A stretch of 64,000 nucleotides of DNA from assembly GCA_032871835.1 (NCBI GenBank), contig CM065297.1, positions 19,632,098 through 19,696,097 on the forward strand. The letters are read 5' to 3'. Source of the stretch: Dipteronia dyeriana (Eukaryota; Streptophyta; Magnoliopsida; Sapindales; Sapindaceae). The notes beneath the pieces were generated by a model that worked only from the letters and a program-made list of their open reading frames with translations, was not told where the DNA came from and made no database searches. Numbering within the stretch: the first letter of the stretch is position 1; each line of letters opens with the position of its first letter. The position numbers were made by a program, and so were the translations under genes. Positions 1-9,881 of this stretch are shown here, piece after piece.

Positions 1-913
1 GGTAAAGAGGAAAATGAAGAAAGAACGTTTTGTATTCGATAGTGCACTAGTAGCCTTTATATTGAAAGATTTTGCTTACAACATTAAATCTAGGTTCACG
101 CGAGTTTCAATCAAATCTATTGATAATTTACAAGTGACCAAACGTTCTTCGTTTTTCTTCTTGGAGGATTATTGTGACTAACAAAGGAAGAGATTTTGTT
201 TGTTTCTATTATCAGTTATACAATTTAGAGAAAGAGAGCCCACACTCCTAGGTGATTCACGTTCGTGTTTGGATTGGAAGATCTTGCGGATTCAATTCGG
301 CACTAGTTCAATCGTCACGAGAAAAAAGGTACGATACTTTTAATATACATCAATTAATCTAGGGTTAAGGTTATTTCTATTAAAAAGGAACATTTTAAAA
401 ATATTTCAAATCCTAATTTCACGCTTCCACCGCACTTTGAACTGATTTTTCCCTACAGATTTAGGAGTCATTCGTCCAAGCCCTCAAATCGTCCATTAGC
501 CAGTTAAACTATACTACTTTTGGCTGTTATATTTATTTTAAGGGTGTCGATAATTGACACCTATAAAACTTATTAGTACACCCATATTTCATTAAAAAAA
601 TTAATTATAAAAATATCTCAATAGAAATTTATCAATAAGAACGAATTACTTTAATTAAAAAAAAACCAAATAAATATATACACCCATTAATTACGCTCAT
701 ATCTAAAACTATATTTCTTTATTAAAAAAACTTACCTTTTTTTTTCATTAAAAAAACTTAGGATAAACCCTAACATATGATAATCCATAATTTTTATGAT
801 AAACCCTAACTAAACTATAATTTTATTTCAAGTTTCAAACTTTCTCATCATCATATAATTATCATATTGTTTTATTTTCATTCTTTTATCTATAATTATG
901 AACTCTAACGATA

Positions 914-917
<4 letters not shown>
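1..917. other. AT-rich intergenic stretch, no gene seen
   Basis: No open frame of useful length and no recognisable protein in either direction. The first 550 bases are less AT-rich than the rest and could be the tail of an old LTR or retrotransposon leader, but no second copy or primer site is visible. The last 350 bases are A/T runs leading into the TA microsatellite. Confidence 0.4.

Positions 918-986
<69 letters not shown>
918..986. repeat. (TA)n microsatellite, insertion site of element 1
   Basis: About 34 uninterrupted TA units. The LTR of the first Tat element starts directly after it, and the right end of that element is followed by more TA units (13078-13087). The element therefore landed in or at the edge of the array, and its 5-bp target duplication ATATA (982-986 and 13078-13082) is part of it. 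Confidence 0.9.
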
Positions 987-991
<5 letters not shown>

Positions 992-1834
992 ACGTCGTTT
1001 TCTGGATTATGCCAGAAAAGCCAACAAGGACTGGATTTTGGCTATTGATTCAAAGAGAAAGAGATGCAGAGAGAGTAAAAAAGACAAGGTTTACGTGGTA
1101 AAACTCCGATGGTCGGAGAAACATCCGCGGGTGGTTGAAAGATCAACCAAGCCAAAATCCACTAAGAGAATAAGATGTTTTTACAAGCTCTCGATCTCAC
1201 TTTTTCTCTCTGTAATACTTGTGATTACTGTATGCTATATTGTCTCTCTCTTTTCGAGCCAGATTATGGGTCTATTTATATGCTTATAGAACCCTAATCT
1301 GCTTTGTACAAGTAATACAAGATATTTGTATTTAATTATGATTTGGTTACTTGTTTGAGGTTGATTTGCCTTCTTTCCGGTTTCGGAGTCTCTTTATGGA
1401 AATTGAGTGGGATTCTTGTAGCGTAGTTCAATTTGACTTGTTTCCTTATAAGAATGTAGTCTTCGAAAAGGAATCAAGTTGTTTCCTGATTGGGGGACTC
1501 TTCTAACTCAAAGGTCCATTATTTGGGATTCCTTCATGAAGAATATCTTCGTGTATTTAATGACTTAACCCGTACGATAAGTTCTTATTCGGGTTGTATT
1601 TACTCCCGAGTAAGACTGTTACCTGATGGTCCCGAGTAGTGCAATTTGAGCCCGAGTGAATGCGTTGTTTTAGCGAGTCCCGAGTAGGTCTTTATTCGGT
1701 ATATGCTTACTCGGGCTTGCTCCTCTTTAATGATGTTTTGTAGGATATTTCCCGGATGTCCATCTAAGCATACACCTGACTATTTTTTCCTTCCTGTCAA
1801 TGACGCGTATGCTTGGTAAAATTTACATACAACA
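987..1834 (-). repeat. 3' LTR of element 1 (left in window)
   Basis: 848 bp, begins TGTTGACGTC and ends TACAACA; aligns end to end with 12230-13077 without a visible indel. It contains several CCCGAGT/ACTCGGG motifs in both orientations near 1600-1720. A TATA-like TATAAATAG reads on the - strand at 1272-1280. A short open stretch near 1038-1289 recurs in the other LTR and is not regarded as a gene. Confidence 0.93.
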
Positions 1835-2323
1835 ATACCCTATTAAAATATTTTTACCGAGAAGACTTTATTTTGGGCAAGAATATTTTAATCGTTTTGA
1901 ATTCCTTTTGTCAGAAATACCATCTTGCCATAATGATGTATTTTAATAGTGATTCTGTAATTTCGATTTGCTTTGTCTCGCAAGATCTTAAATGATAGCG
2001 ACGTTTCAAAGTTTAGACGGTTGAGGGCTACTTCTTGTCTTGACACGTGTCCCTTGTCTCTTCGTTTTTCAATATCGTTTATGAGAAGTGACTTTTGCGT
2101 TTATCCAAACGCTGTCAACGTCATCTGGTTTCGTCATAACTTTTTCCAGCTTTGAAGCCCTAGGGTTTCGTGCCATCTCGCCTTTAAATCCTTCGTTGAG
2201 CGATTGTTGGTTTATTCTAAAAAATCCAGCAGAAATTTCTTTAAACTCAAATTTCTTCATTCAGAAGTTCGCGACTCTCCGCTTTGAAAATCTTACGTCA
2301 GTCTCAATTCAAGGTTAGTTTCA
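1835..2323 (+). other. Spacer between LTR and antisense ORF of element 1
   Basis: No coding sequence recognised. It lies upstream of the aORF start codon and would form its promoter and 5' untranslated region. In the gag-pol orientation it is the segment just before the 3' LTR; the bases next to the LTR are only weakly purine-rich on the - strand, so no clear polypurine tract can be named. Confidence 0.45.
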
Positions 2324-5303
2324 ATGGGGCCATCTTCCCGTCATCGTCTCTTTAAAATTGCTTTTGATGCATTAGAGCGTAGGGATTTCCAGTTAGTATC
2401 TTGCATTAGACGATTACTGGGGGATATCCCAATAGATGAACCTCCATTTTTAGAGGTCGATGTTTCTGGGCTTTACCCTGACGTCACTTTCAGCCCCGTA
2501 TCGAGTTCTTCCTCTAATTCTGATTCTGATATTTCTGATCACAGAGTATCTTCTCGAAGGATGGGTAAACATCAAAGCACAAGCAAGGTATACAAGCACG
2601 GCTCGAGCAGTGTTCAGACTGGGGAACAAACTGTTAATGAGGGGGACGCTGATGTACACGGGGCGTCTCGCCTTTCGTTTTCTGACACTCACCCGAGTGG
2701 TTTTGATATTGAACCGAATGTGGTCGGGCCAGCTGAGATAGAGAAATACCGATCCCGATTTGATTTGCCCGACTCAGTCATCTTGGTTGTTGCGGGGAGT
2801 AGAGCCGTATGGAATCCTCCTGAGGGGATGATCGCGATTTACGGATCGATGCTTTGCTGCGGCGTCACACTTTCCTTTCAGCCTTTTATTGCCCGGTTTT
2901 TAGCTGAAGCAGGGACAACCCCAGCTCAGTTGGCCCCGAATAGTTATAAAGTCTTGATGTGCATGTGGCACATGTTCAGCCGAATGAACCTTTCACCGCC
3001 TTCCCCGAATGAAATCAGACATTTCTTTACGCTGAGGCAGGTTAGTAAAACGGGGACCTACTTTCTTGCATCTACTCCTTCGGAAAGTTGGATCCCTAAA
3101 GAAGTGAAGGCGAATCGGGGGGTCGAGGCTTCTGATGACCCAAAAAAGAAGGGCTTTATATGGGGATTCCCCACATCCAACAAGTTTTGGAAGAACAGTT
3201 TGTTTTTTGCTGGAGGGGCTCTCGGGCTGGACGTCACTGTTCAATTTGGGGATTCCCGAATGGTGCTGAATGTTCCCCGCTTCTTCTATTCCCCTGAGGC
3301 GTGGAAAAAGAAAACAATTGATTATAACGATTCAGAGTTAAAGAGGCTGGTCCGGGCTGCTATCCGTACTCTAGAAAAGAGAAGCAAGAACTATCTTTTC
3401 AAAGAGGACGACTTGATCAAACTCGGTTTCTTCGAACAGGTTTCAAGCCATCGCAGGCGTTGTAAGTAACCCATCGCCCTTTCTACTTTGTTTTTCCGTT
3501 TTTCCATTTCCTTTTCTAACCCTCTTATTACTTTTTTTTAGTGTTCGATACGGACGTTGTCTGCGATTTTCAGGCTCGTCAGGTGAAGGCAATTCTTCAA
3601 GCGAGCAGGAAGGAGGCTTCCCGTCAGGGCGATGAGGGTATTGCTCCACCCTAGCCTGATGAGGAAATTGATACTGCTGAGCAAATTCCCGACTGCGTTG
3701 ATCGGGGTGCTCAGTCTTCTGCTCAGGATCTCGCTGGTTCAAGTGGCCAAGGCGAGCCGACCGTGACACAACTGCCTAAAAATAGGGAGAGGCAGTGTGA
3801 GAGTCCAAGTGGAGAGCCTGTTGGACTGTCTGAAGCTGGCGATGGTGGTGGCGTCTTGTTGGATCACATGCCTGTCATTGCCGAGCTTTTTGAGTCTTTT
3901 TAGGATGATTTGCTGGAAGATCCTGTAGGTGATCTCTTCCATCGTTCTCGGGGTGAGAAGCGAAAGGCAGTTAGTTCGCCTCCTCGTCTTCTCAAAGTTC
4001 CTCGGGTAGTCACTTTCATTGACTCCAGCGACGAAGATGTTGTGGATGAGACTGCCTCGAGTGTAGGTGCCGGAGTATCGGTAGATGTCACTTTAGGTCC
4101 AAGTAGGACTTCCTTTACCCCCGGGGTTGGAGATATGGGGGCTGAACATTCGAGGGTTTCCTCTCCATCCCTAGAGCCAAATAGAGCTTCTCTTGTCCCC
4201 GAGTCTGGAAATCTAGGAACTCAAACCTCGGGGGTTCCCTTATCCCTTTCTCCAAAAGATATGCTCCAAGAGATGTCCTCTGGTCGGGCATATATCGGGG
4301 AAGACCGCTGGAGCGGTTTTAGAGATGGTTCATTGCCCGAACGTCTCCAAAACGTTTTCAACGGCGCATCTTATTTAAGTAGCTAATTCTGACTCCTTTA
4401 CTGTTTTGCCTTCGTTGGATTTCTAAGTATATATATATATTTTTTTTACAGATGGTGGCCGAATTTGATGAGCTTGTTCAGGCGCAGCAATGTCAGGCTG
4501 ATCGGATAAAGCGTCTGGAGGCTCAGTTAAAGGCGAGTGAGGAGGGTCGTGCTCCAGCTGAGTAGGCTTACCAGCAAGAGGTTGGTTCGGTGCAGATATT
4601 TACCGATAATTGCCTGGCAAAGCAGGTTGAAGCTGAAGACAAGGCATCTTTGGCAGAGGAGAAGGTTGCTTCGCTTCAAAATCTTCTTTCTTCTGCTGAA
4701 GAGTCTATGCTCAAGGCGGAGAAGGAGGCGGAGCAGGCGAAGTCGGCGTATGTCCAAAAAATTGAAGATTTGGAGTGCCAAGTGCTGACAGTTGAATCCC
4801 TTTCCCAAGAGGCCAGGTTAGAGCTGGAAGTTCAAGGGGTGGATCATTTTAAAAGATCCCCTGCTTACGATGCCCTACTTCTTCAGGAATTTCAACGAGG
4901 GCTAGTTTCGGCCAACGAATTCTTCAAAGTAAAGAGTAGGGCAACCGAGAAAGCCCGTGCTAACTGGGAGCTGTCAATCAAACACCATGTGGATCGGTCA
5001 TTGGAATCTCTTCGGATTCAGATGAAGGAATGGAGAGCCTATTGCCATCGTCAAGGCAAGGAGCCCCATCCTATGCATTTAGAGATTCCGTCCGAGCACT
5101 CTCTCTCGACCTTTTACGCAAGTTGAGAGTCTGTCGAGGGTGTAATCCCGGATGTCGGGCCAATCCCGGGTAATGATTACAGCCAGTGGAGGGACGACAT
5201 TGTTGATGACTTCACTTGGCCATCTAATGAGAGCCTGCTTCGTGAATACAAGATGGTGCCAGACCCGAGTATTGGCAAAGGCTCGAAATCCTCGCAACCT
5301 TGA
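2324..5303 (+). pseudogene. Antisense ORF (aORF) of element 1, 'putative gypsy type transposon' domain plus coiled coil, with introns
   Basis: Runs opposite to gag-pol. Exon 1 (2324-3461) has an open frame from ATG 2324 and carries the plant domain known from Tat-lineage aORFs, with motifs such as GMIAIYGSML, PNSYKVLMCMWHMF and PSPNEIRHFF. Intron 1 is 3462-3541 (GTAAGT...TTTAG) and joins in frame to exon 2 (3542 to about 4353 or 4378). A second intron ends with TTTTACAG at 4451. The donor at 4379 gives the wrong phase; a GT at 4354 fits. Exon 3 (4452-5303) encodes a strongly charged coiled coil (roughly 4640-4800) and a conserved tail. The frame is broken by TAG at 3652, 3901 and 4563 and TGA at 5124. 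Each is one C-to-T step from CAG or CGA. The function of aORF proteins is not known. Confidence 0.8.
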
Positions 5304-5454
5304 TTTTGTAAATTTGTAGGAGATTCTGATAGATTCTTTATTTTTTGCTTGTGTAAAGAATCATTTCTCTGATCTGTAACCATCCTTTTTAAGAGCAATA
5401 GAATACTATTTTCTGAGTTTGAATGGTTTCTTTATTTTTATTGCTGGAGGTTGT
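5304..5454. other. Spacer after aORF
   Basis: Short AT-rich stretch after the aORF stop. It contains AAGAGCAATAGAAT and T-rich tracts, and probably serves as the aORF 3' untranslated region. No gene. Confidence 0.4.
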
Positions 5455-5990
5455 ATTAAACGGGCTGATGGTCGAAATCATAACCGAGTATCTTATTTAA
5501 CCGGTTATCCAAATAACTTCAATTGCCAAATGTCTTATTAAACTGGCTGGTGGTCGGGTAACTTAACCGAGTATCTTATTAAACCGGTTGTTACCCGAAT
5601 GACTTCAATTGCCAAGTATCTCATTAAACTGGCTGGTGGCCGGGTAACTTAACCGAGTATCTTATTAAACCGGTTGTTACCCGAATGACTTCAATTGCCA
5701 AGTATCTCATTAAACTGGTTGGTGGTCGGGTAACTTAACTGAGTATCTTATTAAACCGGTTGTTACCCGAATGACTTCAATTGCCAAGTATCTCATTAAA
5801 CTGGCTCGTGGTCGGGTAACTTAACCGAGTATCTTATTAAACCGGTTGTTACCCGAATGACTTCAATTGCCAAGTATCTCATTAAACTGGCTCGTGGTCA
5901 GGTAACTTAACCGAGTATCTTATTAAACCGGTTGTTACCCGAATGACTTCAATTGCCAAGTATCTCATTAAACTGGCTTCTTTATTATTA
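5455..5990. repeat. 86-bp tandem repeat array inside element 1
   Basis: Copies begin at about 5455, 5541, 5627, 5713, 5799 and 5885, each 86 bp apart, with a partial copy from 5971. The unit starts AACTGGCTGGTGGTCGGGTA and contains ACCGAGTATCTTATTAAACC. The first copy is the most diverged; the inner ones differ by only a few bases. It lies between the 3' ends of the two convergent coding units. Tandem repeats at this site are typical of Tat elements and have been proposed as seeds of satellite DNA. Confidence 0.95.
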
Positions 5991-6548
5991 ACAGAGTCAT
6001 CTTGAAACAGGAAAGTTTGCACTTATGTTTCATACCCGATTGCTACCCGAACGTTATATCAAGGCTCACCATGATTATGCGTTCGAGTCCTTACGCAATA
6101 CCAATGACGTCTCCCTAGTTTTTATGCGCAAGGGTTTGCCGAATCGTTGAGCTCTTTTTAAAAATTGCTTCAACACAGCTACGCATTTCACCAGAATTTC
6201 TCCTGATTGCGTCCCGAGCATTTTTCCAGTTTGGTGCACCGGGTTTGCCTTTTTACGAAGATCATTTTGACCCTGCTCGGCTGGCATGCTCCTACGAGCT
6301 TCTCCGCCTTTTCGGGATTTGATGGTCCCAAGAATTCTATTTGCATATTCTTATTATCATGCTCTTCTGTTTCATACTGTCGTATGCTTTTAGGAGATCT
6401 CGAGCTAGGTGCTTTCCTTTTGGAAATTCTTAGTTTTATTTATTACTGTGAAAAATCAACAGAGATTAATATTATAGTTTTAGTATTTATTCTGACTAAT
6501 ATTGTCCTGACTAGAAAAAGAATAGAATGTTTAATATAAATTTATATT
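5991..6548. other. Non-coding spacer between tandem array and pol end
   Basis: No coding sequence supported on either strand. It would be the 3' untranslated region of the gag-pol transcript, with CCCGA-type motifs at 6030-6060 shared with the array. Confidence 0.4.
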
Positions 6549-7848
6549 TTAAGGATAGAAAATCTTTAGATATTGGGCATTGCACGGTCGGGGTAACACC
6601 CCTCCATTGGGTCGAGCAATCCAATAAGCTCCATAGCCAGCTATCCCCTCGATCTTGTATGGACCTTCCCATTTGTCAGCCAGGGATCCCGTGGCTCTAT
6701 TCTTTGTGTTTAGTGACAGGTCTCCTAACTGAAATTTCCTGTTCCGGACACGAGAGTTGTAGTGGCGTGCCACTCTTTGTTGATAAGCTGCATTTCTTAT
6801 TCGGGAATTTTCCCTTTTTTCTTCTAGCTCATCCAAACTTTGTAGCAGTGTATCAATGTTTTTCCCTTCATCGTATAGCCTGACCCGGGGGGACGCATAC
6901 GATGTTTCTATGGGGATGACAGCTTCTGTTTCGAATGCTAGACTGAACGGAGTTTCTCCTGTTGAAGTCCTTGCTGTCGTCCGATATGCCCACAATACTT
7001 CAGGAAGCATTTCAACCTTGTTTCCTTTTTTGTCATCTAATTTTGCTTTGAATGTGTGCTTGATAATTTTATTTACTGCTTCTACTTGCCAGTTTGTTTG
7101 TGGATGAGCTGGTGTTGCATAGTAGTTGGGAATATGATACTTCTCGCACAATTGTCTGAACCTTTGGTTATCGAACTGAGTGCCATTGTCGGTGATTATA
7201 GTGTCCGGAATTCCAAACCTGTAAAGTATGTTTTTCTTTACAAAATTCGTGGTGTTGGCTTCCGTGATATGTACCAACGCTTCAGCTTCGACCCATTTTG
7301 TGAAATAATTGACAGCTACTATGGCGTGCTTCGCTCCACCCCCTGTTCCAGCTGGCATTGGCCCGATCAGGTCTAGGCCCCACATGGCGAATGGCCACGG
7401 GGAAACGAGATTTTTGAGCTTTTTTGGGGGTTATCGGATATCGTTGGCAATTCTTTGACATGTATTGCAACTTTCCGACCATTGCTGTGCATCTGAGAAA
7501 AGTGTAGGCCAATAATAGCCTTGCCTGAGTACCTTATGCGCCAGACTCCTACCCCCAGTGTGGTTCCTGCAAACTCCTCCGTGGATCTCTTGAAGTACTC
7601 GATGTGCATCTTCTTCTGTTATACATCTCTGGAGAGCTCGAGAAAACCCCCTTCTGTATAATTCTCTTCCGATCATGGTGTACCTAGCCGATCGATACCT
7701 GATGCGCTTTGCTAATATTGGATCTTTCGGGAGTATGCCTTCTTCCAGGAACCTTCTCAGCTGGACCATCCAACCTTCTTGCGGTGTTCGGATTTCTAAA
7801 ATTTCCAAATGCTTAAGTTCAGCCGTACTCGGTTTAAGGAGTTATGCA
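6549..7848 (-). pseudogene. Integrase region of element 1 pol
   Basis: Reads leftward from about 7848 to the stop at 6549. The zinc-binding HHCC domain (about 7640-7450: H..H, then CNTCQR) is followed by the catalytic core (GLDLIGPM, TDNGTQF, QVEAVNK) and a C-terminal chromatin-binding part. A TAA at 7433-7431 splits the region, and a frameshift near 7850 separates it from RNase H. The first catalytic Asp of the DDE triad, normally in a V-D-Y-F-T-K-W context, is Asn (codon at 7310-7308). The usual NG before QVEAVNK reads NW. The enzyme would integrate cDNA into host DNA; this copy should be inactive. Confidence 0.88.
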
Positions 7849-9836
7849 ACTGGAAGGTTTTTGGTCTGATCGAGGTTGTTGCTGACGCTAATTTAGATAA
7901 AGCGTCTGCCTTTTCATTTTCTACTCTGGGGATCTGAACGATCTTGTATTCTTTAAATTTTTGGAGGAGCTGTTTTGCGATGTCACGGTAGGCAACCATT
8001 CCTTCATCTTTAGCCTGGTATAGCCTGGTTGACAACTACCTGTGAATCGCTAAATATCTCCACTTCGTCTGCCCCAAGAGCTATACAGACTCTGAGTCCA
8101 GCTAACAATGCCTCGTATTCAGCCTGATTATTGGTTTCTTTGAAATCAAATCTCATGGCACATTCAACATCATCTCCTTCTGGGGTGCGAACTACGATCC
8201 CTGCCCCACTGCCATGAGTATTCGAAGAACCATCAACATATAATTTCCATTGGAAACTTTTATCCAACAATTTTTTTGCTTCCAGGTTCGGTTCTGTGAA
8301 CTCGGCTATGAAGTCTGCCACTACTTGTCCTTTGAGGGAAGTTCTGGGGACAGAATATATATCGAATTCACTCAACTCGATTGCCCATTTAGTAAGTCTT
8401 CCTGATATCTCTGGTTTTTGTAAGATTTGTCTTAATGGGCAATTGGTGAGAACCTGGATCGTATGAGCCTGAAAGTATGGTTTCAGCTTTTTTGCAGCTG
8501 AAACCAATGCTAAGGCCATTTTTTCTGCCTGTGAGTATCTGGTCTCGGCCTGTAGGAGTGCCTTGCTTGTATAATACACTGGTTTTTGTACTCCATCTTC
8601 TGTCCTAACTAGGACCGAACTTGCTGCAAGCTCGGTTATTGATAGATACAGCTGAAGTATTTCCCTTTTTTGTGGTTTTGAGAGGATGAGAGCTTGCCCC
8701 AAGTATTCTTTTATCTTTAAAAATGCCTGCTCGCACTCTTTATTCCACTCCAGGCCTTTTCCTTTTTTGATCACTTTGAAGAAAGGCGCCCACCTGTCTG
8801 TAGCCTTTGAGATGAATCTTCCCAAGGAGGCTAAACACCCTATTAAGTGCTGTACCTCTTTCAATGTTTTAGGTGAAGTCATTTGCTGCAAAGCCTGGAT
8901 CTTCTCTGGATTAACTTCGATTCCTCTTTGATGGACTTGAAAACCCAAAAATCTTCCCGAGTGGACTCCGAATAAACATTTGTTTGGGTTTAATTTCATC
9001 TGATATCTTCTTAATACATCAAATGTCTCTCGGAGGTCGCGGGCATAGTCATCTGCTGAGACGCTTTTAGTCAACATGTCGTCAATGTAGACCTCCATGT
9101 TCCTTCCTATTTGCCGAGTGAAGATCTTGTTGACCAACCTTTGGTACGTGGCTCCTGCATTTTTTAAACCGAAGGGCATCACTGTGTAGCAATATAAACC
9201 CTGATCCGTTGTGAAAGCTGTTTTTTCTTCGTCAGCTTTGTTCATCCGGATCTGATTGTATCCCGAGTAAGCATCCATGAAGCTGAGCAGTTCATGACCA
9301 GCTGTGGCATCCACCAGCTGATCTATTCTTGGGAGTGGGAAGCTGTCCTTCGGACATGTCTTGTTTAGATCCTTGAAATCTACGCACATCCTCCACTGTC
9401 CATTTTTCTTCTGGACGAGGACTACGTTAGCGACCCACTGGGGGTAGCTGACTTTTCTGATTGATCCTGTTGCTAGTAGCTTTTCCACCTCTTGTTTGAT
9501 TGCTTGACTTCTTTCAGGATTGAACGATCTTCTCTTTTGTACTACTGGTTTTGCATTCGGGCTTACTGCGAGGTGATGGGATATTATTCGGGCATCTATT
9601 CCGATCATATCTTCATGACTCCAGGCGAATACATCTTTGTATTCTCTAAGCAAATTGGTCAATTCTCGCTTGATTTTTTCTTCCAAGTTGGCCCCGATCT
9701 TGACTTTCCTGTCCGGTTTGTCTTCTTCGAGTAGTATTTCGGCCACTTTTGTCTTGTATTCATTTGAGCCCTCCCTTGGATCTAGTTCGAATGACAAGGA
9801 TTCTTCACTCTCATTTGGCTGCATTATGGTGCACAC
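7796..9836 (-). pseudogene. Reverse transcriptase and dual RNase H of element 1 pol
   Basis: Open from 9836 to 8010 in the same frame as gag. RT motifs in order: QKKNGQWRMCVDFKDLN, DAYSGYNQI, MPFGLKNAGATYQR and the intact catalytic YIDDM. A degenerate gypsy RNase H/connection domain follows. A second RNase H comes next, with YVDGSSNTHGSGAG, NNQAEYEALLAGL and FSDSQVV. This double RNase H is a published mark of the Tat clade. The second RNase H is cut by a frameshift near 8025; its C-terminal part continues in another frame to 7796 (YQAKDEG, VENEKADALSKLAS). RT itself looks intact. Confidence 0.9.
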
Positions 9837-9881
9837 TTGTTCGGCATCATGCTTGTCTTTGTATACCGACAGGTTTGCTCT

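Noticed and set aside
1038..1289. Open frame in the left LTR of element 1, repeated at 12281-12532
   Set aside because: Starts at TTG, lies wholly in LTR sequence and is present twice only because the LTR is.
5455..5990. Regular repeats considered as a CRISPR array
   Set aside because: Directly abutting 86-bp tandem copies without spacers, inside a plant retrotransposon.
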